In this document: piece after piece, positions 1 to 5,919 of the stretch | How positions within the stretch are numbered: the first letter of the stretch is position 1 | How the letters are laid out: the number at the start of each line of letters is the position of its first letter | Source of the DNA: Candidatus Cloacimonadota bacterium | GTDB lineage: Bacteria > Cloacimonadota > Cloacimonadia > Cloacimonadales > JAIOQZ01 | NCBI GenBank assembly: GCA_021106755.1 | Contig: JAIOTM010000373.1 | Coordinates: 1 to 6,048, forward strand | Length of the DNA: 6,048 nucleotides | Direction: 5' to 3' | Position numbers and translations under genes: made by a program | The notes under the pieces: model-generated | Seen by the model: only the letters and a program-made list of their open reading frames with translations | The model's database searches: none | Told to the model about the DNA's origin: nothing

Positions 1-733
1 GAAGGAATGTACTCATGGAAAACATACCGAGTTGATCCGAGTTGAGAGTGTAGGATGCCTCGTAATCCTCGTTAGCAACCATGTTTTGCTGATCGAATAT
101 CAACTCCACCATGTAGGCTTGCTGGTCATAATATGTGTATGGGTGATTAGATATCATGGTGAAATCGTCTATCAACCTGTCAGAAGTCAGTATAAAGTGA
201 AGCCTTAAACTGCCTAATGCTGAAGTCTGAATCAATGAGTGATCGTTTTTACAGGTGAAGAAGATGTCTCCAAACTCGTAAGGAAGCAGTTCTACGTATG
301 TAAGTTCAACAATTAACGTAGAATTTGTATCGACATTAATTCCACCGGATGGATTGAAATAGAGAGGGATTGTCCCTAAATAATTTTGAAGATTATTATG
401 AACGTTGCCGCCAGGTCCAGGCATAGTTGTATCTGCTGGAACTGGTTCGATTGTTGCCTGATGCCAGATACCGTTCGCGTAGTAGCTTAAAGCCGTAGCA
501 CTTGCGGATTCCCTCATAGGGTAGGCATATTTCACAGCGGCATCGTAGTTGTCGAGATTATGGAAATACTGACGGGTAGTAACTATACTAACCTGGTTAT
601 CAATGACGACATCCGTTTCGGTTTTGAATAAACGTAAACAATCGTTAATCTCAGCATTGCGAATCGCAACGCCATTTCCATAGATCCCCACTGTTAAAAA
701 CAGCACAAGAATACCCAATATAACCCTTTTCAT
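1..733 (-). CDS. Exported VIT-domain protein, N-terminal part (C-terminus outside window)
   Basis: The frame is open from ATG at 733 to the window edge, giving 244 residues with no stop. The start is preceded by AGGAGG (738-743) with a 4-base spacer. Residues 1-19 look like a signal peptide (Lys-Arg, then a run of Ile, Leu, Val and Phe, ending near Tyr-Gly), so the product is probably exported. Residues about 27-165 resemble a VIT (vault/inter-alpha-trypsin) domain: a VSIVTTRQYFHNL strand, then VKYAYPM (the usual 'Y.FPLP' position), and later a VELTYVELLPYEFGDI stretch matching the family's 'Y...L....G' segment. VIT domains usually precede a von Willebrand A domain, which would lie beyond the left edge; that is inference. 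The gene lies downstream of amrB on the same strand after a 190-base gap, so it may have its own promoter. Role unknown; a surface or periplasmic binding protein is plausible. I am sure of the coding frame and moderately sure of the domain. Confidence 0.72.
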   Translation of the reverse strand, partial: MKRVILGILVLFLTVGIYGNGVAIRNAEINDCLRLFKTETDVVIDNQVSIVTTRQYFHNLDNYDAAVKYAYPMRESASATALSYYANGIWHQATIEPVPADTTMPGPGGNVHNNLQNYLGTIPLYFNPSGGINVDTNSTLIVELTYVELLPYEFGDIFFTCKNDHSLIQTSALGSLRLHFILTSDRLIDDFTMISNHPYTYYDQQAYMVELIFDQQNMVANEDYEASYTLNSDQLGMFSMSTFL

Positions 734-737
734 TTTT

Positions 738-743
738 CCTCCT
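738..743 (-). promoter_or_regulatory. Ribosome binding site of the VIT-domain gene
   Basis: AGGAGG on the minus strand sits 4 bases before the ATG at 733. It fixes the start of a gene that is cut by the window edge. Confidence 0.8.
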
Positions 744-770
744 AAACATAATTCCAATCAGCTAATTGTC

Positions 771-799
771 AGAATATCACAATGCAATATCTGTTCCAA
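771..799 (-). promoter_or_regulatory. Weak candidate promoter for the VIT-domain gene
   Basis: On the minus strand, TTGGAA (794-799) and TATTCT (771-776) are separated by 17 bases, each matching the sigma-70 consensus at 4 of 6 positions. The spacing and the location about 40 bases before the start codon are right, but the matches are weak and the region is AT-rich, so chance is a real alternative. Confidence 0.22.
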
Positions 800-872
800 A
801 TTACGAATAAAAGGGATTGTTATTTCATCTACTATTATATTCAGGAGTATTACAGAGAAACAGGAAAAGCAG

Positions 873-887
873 ACAACGCGAAGTTGT
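873..887 (-). terminator. Weak candidate terminator after amrB
   Basis: A 5-bp inverted repeat (ACAAC/GTTGT, 5-base loop) lies 36 bases past the amrB stop on the minus strand, followed a few bases later by TTTT. The stem is short and the T-run is not adjacent, so this is only a possible terminator. Confidence 0.2.
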
Positions 888-923
888 ATTTATCTTGAAT
901 CTTAAAATTCTTCAAAGGTGAAG

Positions 924-1745
924 CTACTGGTGTATTACCGCGGAGAAATAGCCTACAACCTGCGAGTTATCTCCGGTTACTTTGCCGGAGTGAGTGTACA
1001 TCAGTTCAGTAGAATGAGAATATCCAGTTATTTCGGCAAGAATAAGAGCGGCAATAATTCCGCCAACTCCGCAAGCTTCTATATTACCATGCCGGATATC
1101 GCCCCATAGTGCGTCGGAGTCCATCTTTGTAACATGATTTATCAAATGTTTATCCATAGACTCCGCTTGTACAGCACTGTGAAAATGAGACAAGTCGCTA
1201 CTGATAACAATCGCGGTTTCATCTAAGCTACTCCCAAGGATAGTGTGAATAGTCTGGGCGATATAATGAGCGGTTTCTAAATTCTGGCTTCCGTATAGTA
1301 TTGGCACTATAGTAACTGATGGATTCAAAATCTGAAGAAACGGCAGTTGCACTTCCAGAGCGTGTTCGGAAGCATGTGCCTGAGGATGAAAATCGAATCC
1401 ATCATGGGTGAGGAATTCAGCAGTAACTTCTTCATCAACAGCGATTTCGCCGAGAGGAGTACTATACGCCCGGTAGTCTCCCACAGAGCAGGTAAAACCT
1501 CCAACCCGGTGGGCAGGGGCGAGAATAAGCACTCGTTTGAATTGTTTCTGGCTAAGAGCTTTGTAGGCATATCCGGCACAGGTACCCGAATAAAAATATC
1601 CAGCGTGTGGTGCGATGACAGCCTGAATTGGAGAAAATGACTCGGTTTTAGCTTGAGCAATGAAGTTTTCTACCTGACTTTGAAGCTCTTCCTTATCCTT
1701 TGGGTAAAACATCCCGGATACCGCGGACGGACGAACTGTTTTCAT
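924..1745 (-). CDS. amrB: AmmeMemoRadiSam system protein B (MEMO1 family)
   Basis: A 273-residue protein of normal family length. It has the MEMO signature in order: APHAGYFYSG (45-54), APAHR (76-80), SEHALEVQLPFLQ (126-138), SSDLSHFH (182-189), ACGVGG (224-229) and the C-terminal HSGKVTGDNSQVVGY (252-266). Residues matching the vestigial metal-site cluster of human MEMO1 are all present: His47, His79, Asp184, His187 and Cys225. The fold is related to LigB-type extradiol dioxygenases, but MEMO proteins have a different, still unsettled role (metal binding and redox chemistry have been proposed). In many genomes it occurs with AmrA (AMMECR1) and a radical SAM protein (AmrS); neither is in this window. 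The ATG at 1745 has CAGGAG (1751-1756) 5 bases upstream. The gene is divergent from pyrE. The family assignment is secure; the biochemical role is not. Confidence 0.93.
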   Translation of the reverse strand: MKTVRPSAVSGMFYPKDKEELQSQVENFIAQAKTESFSPIQAVIAPHAGYFYSGTCAGYAYKALSQKQFKRVLILAPAHRVGGFTCSVGDYRAYSTPLGEIAVDEEVTAEFLTHDGFDFHPQAHASEHALEVQLPFLQILNPSVTIVPILYGSQNLETAHYIAQTIHTILGSSLDETAIVISSDLSHFHSAVQAESMDKHLINHVTKMDSDALWGDIRHGNIEACGVGGIIAALILAEITGYSHSTELMYTHSGKVTGDNSQVVGYFSAVIHQ

Positions 1746-1761
1746 ATTAACTCCTGAGCTG

Positions 1762-1790
1762 AATGTATAGATGGCTTTTTATTACGTCAA
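1762..1790 (-). promoter_or_regulatory. Candidate promoter for amrB
   Basis: On the minus strand, TTGACG (1785-1790) and TACATT (1762-1767) are 17 bases apart. The -35 matches 5 of 6 consensus bases, the -10 only 4 of 6. The implied transcription start falls about at the Shine-Dalgarno site (1751-1756), giving an unusually short leader, so this assignment is tentative. Confidence 0.28.
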
Positions 1791-1843
1791 GAAATAATAG
1801 AAGTTTTGCACAATAATTATAGATATTTCTCCTGTAGGTGAAG

Positions 1844-1873
1844 GTTTTCAGAAAGAAAGCTCTTACTGAAAAC
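1844..1873. repeat. Inverted repeat in the amrB-pyrE divergent spacer
   Basis: GTTTTCAG (1844-1851) and CTGAAAAC (1866-1873) are perfect reverse complements. Inside them, after one A-A mismatch, AAG (1853-1855) pairs with CTT (1862-1864) around a 6-base loop, giving 11 base pairs in total. It lies 9 bases upstream of the candidate pyrE -35 box. It could be a regulator binding site or, if transcription starts further upstream, a leader hairpin. It is not a good terminator: the plus-strand side has only AAATTTT after it and no plus-strand gene precedes it. Confidence 0.5.
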
Positions 1874-1882
1874 AAATTTTCA

Positions 1883-1911
1883 TTGACGGTTAAAAGGCTC
1901 TCAATTGTGAT
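1883..1911 (+). promoter_or_regulatory. Candidate promoter for the pyrE operon
   Basis: TTGACG (1883-1888, 5 of 6 matches) and TGTGAT (1906-1911, 4 of 6) are 17 bases apart. Transcription would start near 1918, just upstream of the Shine-Dalgarno site, leaving a leader of about 18 bases. Such a short leader leaves no room for an attenuator between this promoter and pyrE. Confidence 0.38.
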
Positions 1912-1923
1912 TTCAAAAAAGCC

Positions 1924-1929
1924 AAGGAG
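1924..1929 (+). promoter_or_regulatory. Ribosome binding site that sets the pyrE start
   Basis: AAGGAG abuts the ATG at 1930 with no spacer, which is too close for that codon to be used, but it lies 6 bases before the in-frame GTG at 1936. The site therefore favours the GTG start. Confidence 0.7.
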
Positions 1930-1935
1930 ATGTTT

Positions 1936-2502
1936 GTGGATATTAAAGAAATTCTCAAAGAGAGTGGAGCTTTTCTCGAAGGACATTTTCAGCTTACTTC
2001 CGGTCGTCACAGCCAGTATTATATTGAAAAGATAAAGGTTATCAACCAGCCCGATAAAGTGGTTCTTCTATGCAAGGCATTCGCGGAAAAATTAAAACAT
2101 TTCGAAGTTGATTTCATTATCGGACCTGCAATGGGTGGTATTGTGTTAGCGTTTGAAACAGCCCGTCAGTTAGGGAAACCGTTTGTTTTTTCGCAACGCA
2201 AAGATGGTGAGATGACAATACGGTCTGGATTCGAAGTAAAAGCTGGTCAGAAAGCAATTATTATCGAAGATATTGTAACAACAGGCGGAAGTGTGCGGGA
2301 AGTTCTCGCTGTATTAAAGCAGAAAGGCGTTGAGTCTGTAGCGTTAGGCTTAATTGTAGATAGAACTGGCGGAGAAATTGATTTCGGAATTCCAACTTTT
2401 CCACTATTAAGCATGAAAGTAGAGTCCTGGGAACCGGAGGATTGCCCCTTGTGTAGAAAAAGTATCGCGCTAACCCGACCTGGTTCTTCAGACAAAAAAT
2501 GA
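1936..2502 (+). CDS. pyrE: Orotate phosphoribosyltransferase
   Basis: Transfers the phosphoribosyl group of PRPP to orotate, forming OMP, in cytoplasmic pyrimidine synthesis. From GTG 1936 the product has 188 residues and begins MDIKEILKESG, like the Thermus-type PyrE family. An ATG two codons earlier (1930) gives 190 residues but touches the Shine-Dalgarno site. Visible features (188-residue numbering): LEGHFQLTSGRHS (14-26), the orotate-side entry motif; DFIIGPAMGG (59-68); FSQRKDGE (85-92); and the PRPP-binding loop IIIEDIVTTGGS (108-119) with its acidic pair Glu111-Asp112. The C-terminal CPLC (170-173) followed by a PGS is typical of this subfamily; the two cysteines may bind metal, but this is unproven. 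The stop overlaps the next start as ATGA, making pyrE the first gene of a three-gene operon. Assignment is secure. Confidence 0.95.
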   Translation: MDIKEILKESGAFLEGHFQLTSGRHSQYYIEKIKVINQPDKVVLLCKAFAEKLKHFEVDFIIGPAMGGIVLAFETARQLGKPFVFSQRKDGEMTIRSGFEVKAGQKAIIIEDIVTTGGSVREVLAVLKQKGVESVALGLIVDRTGGEIDFGIPTFPLLSMKVESWEPEDCPLCRKSIALTRPGSSDKK

Positions 2503-4214
2503 AGAAGATAGCTATTACCACTGGTGATCCCGCTGGCATAGGACCAGAACTCGCTACAGCCGTGCTTAGGTTTCATCCTTTCCGGAATGAGTGTGTTTAC
2601 ATAGTTTACGGTCGTGTAACAGCTATCAATAATGCCACGTGGTTACCAATTCCAATAACTTCGCCAGAAGAAGCGGTTGAGTCGGGTAAACTGTACTGGA
2701 TAGAAATTGACGACCACGATGTAAAACCAGGGAAACCGTGCAGAGAGAGCGGAGCAGTAGCTATCAGCATCCTGAAACGTTGCCGTAACGATTTAATGCA
2801 AAAGAAGCTGGATGCTGTAGTAACCTGCCCTGTGTCGAAGCACTATATCAGGATAAGCGAACCTGAGTTTATTGGTCACACCGAGTTTTTCGCGGGGGAA
2901 GAGAATTCCTGCCAGCCGTTGATGACTTTCTGGGGTAAACATTTTCATTTAGCACTACTTACAACTCATGTTGCTCTATCCTCTTTGAGTAAAATCCTAA
3001 CAACCGAATTTGTCCAATCACGGTTACAACAGATATACGCGGAATTCAATAAACTTTTGTCTAAATCCCGCTTTGCAATGTTAGCTGTGAATCCACATGC
3101 CGGAGAAAATGGGGCATTTGGTAGCGAAGACGAGATGATTAAATCGGTATTACTGGAACTTAGTGAGAGCGGAGTTTTTATAGATGGACCCTTTCCTGCC
3201 GATACATTCTTCTCCCGAAACGCGGAAAATTACGATGTTGTTATTTCCGTTTATCACGATCAGGGATTGATACCTTTCAAACTGCTTCACGCGGATAATG
3301 GAGTTAACTGCACTCTGGGACTTCCCTTTATTCGGACTTCAGTTGACCATGGCACCGCGTTTAATCTCGCGGGAAGCGGGAAAGCTTCGCCGGGTAGCTT
3401 TATTGAGGCTCTTGATCTGGCAGAGGCGTTGCTCAGACTTCCACCCGCGGAAACTCAGGCAGCCTACAGTGCGTTCGCGAGCTATTACGACCGCTATATG
3501 GCACATGTTACTTACGATGAGTGGGTCGCGTTTATTCTGGAATCATATAACCATCGCCAGAAAAAATCACCTGAGAATGTTCTGGAATTAGCCTGTGGAA
3601 CCTGCAATGTAGCCACGCGGTTAGTAAAAAGGGGTATTCGGGTAACTGCCGCTGATATTGCTCCGGGAATGCTTGCTATAGGTGCTTCCAAACCATTCGC
3701 GCCAAAGATTTACAGGGCAGATATGCTGGATGCTATTCCATCCGAAGAGTATGATTTAATTCTGTTGCTATTCGATAGTATCAATTACTTACAAAAAGAG
3801 AGCCAGATTGCCGAGTTGCTGGAAAATGTTCATGCTGGTCTTATGAAGCAGGGGCTTTTTGTTTTCGACATTTCCACCTTACGTAATTGTCGGGATAATT
3901 TCGATGGTTTTCTTAACATGGAAGATACAAAGGATATGTATTTTACTCATACTTCGGAGCTTACGCCGGATGAGAAATTTCAGCACACGCATTTTACCTT
4001 TTTCCGTAAGAAGTTTGGATTGTGGGACAGACAAGGGGAGCATCATGTTCAGCGAGTATATAAATGCGAAGAAATAATTGATGCAATACGGCAGTCTCCA
4101 CTGAAACTGCTGGGCATCTACAGCATAGGTAAAACAAGTAATCTGATAAAATTTGCCCCTGAAGAATTGGACAAGCAATACGCGCGTCTCTTTTTTGTTA
4201 CAACTCAATTATGA
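2499..4214 (+). CDS. pdxA: PdxA (4-hydroxythreonine-4-phosphate dehydrogenase) fused to a SAM methyltransferase
   Basis: A 571-residue fusion; PdxA alone is about 330. Residues 1 to about 315 are a full PdxA domain, which oxidises 4-phosphohydroxythreonine with NAD in the DXP-dependent vitamin B6 pathway. Motifs: TTGDPAGIGPE (7-17), TCPVSK (109-114), GHTE (126-129), TTHVAL (155-160), NPHAGE (198-203), YHDQG (252-256) and TLGLPFIRTSVDHGTA (272-287). The metal-binding histidines are His157, His200 and His253. Residues about 320-571 are a complete class I methyltransferase of the YqeM-like type: YSAFASYYDRYM (323-334), SAM motif VLELACGTCN (361-370, Cys369 where Gly is usual), Asp386 after strand 2, and DSINYL (426-431). 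Its substrate is unknown. The linker is only a few residues and no well-placed internal start is visible. The gene overlaps pyrE and rnhB by ATGA on both sides. PdxA2-type phosphosugar-acid dehydrogenases look similar and cannot be excluded. Confidence 0.93.
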   Translation: MKKIAITTGDPAGIGPELATAVLRFHPFRNECVYIVYGRVTAINNATWLPIPITSPEEAVESGKLYWIEIDDHDVKPGKPCRESGAVAISILKRCRNDLMQKKLDAVVTCPVSKHYIRISEPEFIGHTEFFAGEENSCQPLMTFWGKHFHLALLTTHVALSSLSKILTTEFVQSRLQQIYAEFNKLLSKSRFAMLAVNPHAGENGAFGSEDEMIKSVLLELSESGVFIDGPFPADTFFSRNAENYDVVISVYHDQGLIPFKLLHADNGVNCTLGLPFIRTSVDHGTAFNLAGSGKASPGSFIEALDLAEALLRLPPAETQAAYSAFASYYDRYMAHVTYDEWVAFILESYNHRQKKSPENVLELACGTCNVATRLVKRGIRVTAADIAPGMLAIGASKPFAPKIYRADMLDAIPSEEYDLILLLFDSINYLQKESQIAELLENVHAGLMKQGLFVFDISTLRNCRDNFDGFLNMEDTKDMYFTHTSELTPDEKFQHTHFTFFRKKFGLWDRQGEHHVQRVYKCEEIIDAIRQSPLKLLGIYSIGKTSNLIKFAPEELDKQYARLFFVTTQL

Positions 4215-4822
4215 CTCTCTACGATAATGATAGAAAACTGCAAAACAAATACGGCATTATCGCCGGTATTGATGAAGCAGGTCGGGGACCTTTAGCAGGT
4301 CCTGTTGTTATCGCGGCAGTTTGCCTTGACCCGCTACATCCAATTGATGGAGTAAACGACTCAAAAAAAATCTCCGAACGCAGTCGGGAGCAGCTATTTC
4401 CAGAGATATTACAACACTCTCCGGGTTACTCCATTGTAATTGTACCTCACGATGTAATTGATGAAATCAATATTTTACAGGCTACTCTGTGGGGGATGCG
4501 ACAGGCGGCAAAATCACTTCTACCTGTTCCCGCCTTGTTTCTAATAGATGGCAATAAAATTCCCACGGAGATGCCGGGCAAATCAGTTGCCGTGGTGAAG
4601 GGAGATAGCCACCATGCTTGTATCGCTGCCGCGTCGATTCTGGCAAAAGTTACTCGCGACAGGATTATGCGGGAACTACACGAGGATTATCCTGTCTATA
4701 ACTTTCTGAAGCATAAAGGGTATCCCACGCCGGAACATCTTTCCGCACTTCGCCGTTATGGTCCATGTCGATTTCACCGTAAGTCTTACGCACCTGTAGC
4801 CCAACTTATACTGGATTTATAG
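4211..4822 (+). CDS. rnhB: Ribonuclease HII
   Basis: Cuts the RNA strand of RNA-DNA hybrids and starts removal of single ribonucleotides misincorporated into DNA. The 203-residue length is normal. Residues 19-31 carry the signature GIDEAGRGPLAGP, including catalytic Asp21 and Glu22 and the Gly-Arg-Gly loop that reads the RNA-DNA junction. Asp113 (LIDG) and Asp132 (KGD) complete the four-acid metal site. IAAASILAKVTRD (138-150) and KHKGYPTPEH (167-176), with Tyr171 at the conserved Lys-Gly-Tyr tyrosine, are family hallmarks. The ATG overlaps the previous stop as ATGA, so translation is probably coupled to the pdxA-methyltransferase gene. The stop (TAG, 4820-4822) directly abuts the stop of the convergent gene. 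No clear terminator is visible at this junction. Assignment is secure. Confidence 0.96.
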   Translation: MTLYDNDRKLQNKYGIIAGIDEAGRGPLAGPVVIAAVCLDPLHPIDGVNDSKKISERSREQLFPEILQHSPGYSIVIVPHDVIDEINILQATLWGMRQAAKSLLPVPALFLIDGNKIPTEMPGKSVAVVKGDSHHACIAAASILAKVTRDRIMRELHEDYPVYNFLKHKGYPTPEHLSALRRYGPCRFHRKSYAPVAQLILDL

Positions 4823-5902
4823 TTACTTCTTCTTCAGTTTGAAGCCTTTCTCTAACCAGCCAGCCAGCCCTTTTTTCATAACTTCAACACGCTCAAATCC
4901 AGCAGCCTGCATCCATTGCGCGGCTTGGACAGAAATATTATCTTGCTTGCTGTAAAGAATATAACGTTGTTTTTTATCGAAGTGGATTATCTCGTTCTCA
5001 AATTCCCTGCCTTCGAATGGCAGGCAGGTGGACATCGGTATTTGACCGGATTCCCACTCCGCGAATGACCGGAGATCAATCAGTATAATATCCTTTGACC
5101 GCTCTACATCCATAGTGAGTTTGTAAACGCTGGTCGGGGCAATAAAACGGACTTCCTTTTTCTGCATTTCCGTTTTTTTATCGGGACCCGACTCGGTTTT
5201 ATAGCCCATTGATTTCCAATCTTCAACTCCGCCTTCAAGAATATACAGGTGACGTATTCTAAGGCTTCCCATTTTGATAGCTATCGCTTCAATATTGCCA
5301 ATTTCGCCATATAGAATGTACCTGTGTCTGGGATTGAGTCCGGTTAAAAGCTTTTTGAATGATTCGCTGTCCACATCAATGTTAGTAGCGTTACTGATAT
5401 GCTCTTTTTCGTAGAGCTTTGACGGGCTTAAATCAATTACCTCTGTATGCAGTTCCTTATCTTTAATCAGTTTTATCGCCTCCCGTGGCCCGATGAAGCT
5501 GTAAGCATCAGGTTTCTGAGGTTTGGGACGCGGTCGGGCAATAACCTTACCGGAAATCTTGAGACTGATTTCATCAGTGGATACGTTTGTTTTTGCGGTA
5601 ATTCTTTTGTTGATTCTGCCCGGACGGTTTTTCGGATCGAATTCGACCCGTACATATCCCTTTTCTCCGGGCTGGATTAACCCAGTTGACCAACTGGGAG
5701 TTGTTCAGCCGCAACCGGCTTTTACATCAAGGATTTTGAGCGGCTTATCCCCCTTATTCGAGAAGATGAAGTCGTGGTGAACTTTACCGTCAACTTCCTT
5801 GATTTCGCCGAAGTTGTGTTCTGTTTTATCGAACTGTATAACAGGTTGTGCAACTAAAGTGGCAACCGTTAACAAAAGCAACACAAGCATTGTGTTTCTC
5901 AC
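4823..5902 (-). CDS. Candidate selenoprotein: exported DUF1573 domain plus two rhodanese-like domains, in-frame UGA at residue 66
   Basis: Reads as 359 residues from GTG 5902 if UGA (5705-5707) is decoded. With UGA as stop, it splits into a 65-residue peptide (5705-5902) and a downstream frame whose first usable start is GTG 5374. Residues 1-19 are a signal peptide, so the product is probably periplasmic. DUF1573 spans about 22-122: FDKTEHNFGEI (24-34), Cys64-Gly65-UGA66, TTPSWSTG (67-74), PGEKGYVRVEFDPKNRPG (78-95). Family members have Cys-Gly-Cys-Thr here, so UGA replaces the second cysteine. Two rhodanese-like domains follow (about 136-235 and 252-356); their catalytic-cysteine positions hold Gly199 and Ser318, so sulfur transfer is unlikely. 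Cys64 and Cys293 are the only cysteines. A SECIS-like hairpin follows the UGA. Selenocysteine is my preferred reading; a nonsense mutation or sequencing error is the alternative. Function unknown; an extracytoplasmic redox role is inferred. Confidence 0.7.
5670..5710 (-). promoter_or_regulatory. Candidate bacterial SECIS element after the in-frame UGA
   Basis: In the mRNA, six bases after the UGA, CCCAGUU (5692-5698) pairs perfectly with AACUGGG (5681-5687) around the loop GGUC (5688-5691). A lower helix is also possible: GGCUG (5706-5710), which includes the U and G of the UGA, pairs with CAGCC (5670-5674). Bacterial SECIS elements lie inside the coding region just after UGA and carry a G in the apical loop; E. 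coli fdhF has GGUC in its loop. The loop here begins 14 bases after the UGA, a few bases closer than in fdhF, which is a weakness. Seen: the pairing. Inferred: SelB binding. Confidence 0.55.
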
Positions 5903-5906
5903 GTTT

Positions 5907-5912
5907 CCTCCT
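5907..5912 (-). promoter_or_regulatory. Ribosome binding site setting the GTG start of the DUF1573-rhodanese gene
   Basis: AGGAGG lies 4 bases before GTG 5902, the same spacing as for the VIT-domain gene. The next in-frame ATG (5890) would be 16 bases away and would shorten the signal peptide, so GTG is preferred. Confidence 0.75.
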
Positions 5913-5919
5913 TTATACT

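Noticed and set aside
27..46. Tandem repeat of CCGAGTTGA plus one variable base
   Set aside because: Only two copies of 10 bases with one mismatch, inside the VIT-domain gene and explained by its coding sequence; probably chance.
918..1109. Plus-strand open frame of 63 codons
   Set aside because: Antisense to the end of amrB, GTG start, no recognisable domain; a shadow frame.
1747..2010. Minus-strand open frame of 87 codons over the divergent spacer and pyrE start
   Set aside because: It overlaps the pyrE start in antisense and has an AT-rich, low-complexity translation with no family features.
4832..4844. Short hairpin at the convergent rnhB junction as a terminator
   Set aside because: Only a 5-bp AT-rich stem with no proper T-run on either strand, and it lies within the coding sequence of the convergent gene.
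4823..5374. Separate 183-residue double-rhodanese gene starting at GTG 5374
   Set aside because: That start lies inside the first rhodanese-like domain, has no convincing ribosome binding site, and the upstream frame encodes the missing half of the domain.
5705..5707. UGA recoded as Trp or Gly throughout the genome
   Set aside because: pyrE and the pdxA fusion gene both end in UGA within ATGA overlaps, and Trp is already encoded by UGG; the family residue here is Cys.
5705..5902. Stand-alone 65-residue protein ending at the UGA
   Set aside because: It would stop in the middle of the DUF1573 domain right after Cys-Gly, while the rest of the domain continues in the same frame without any other stop.
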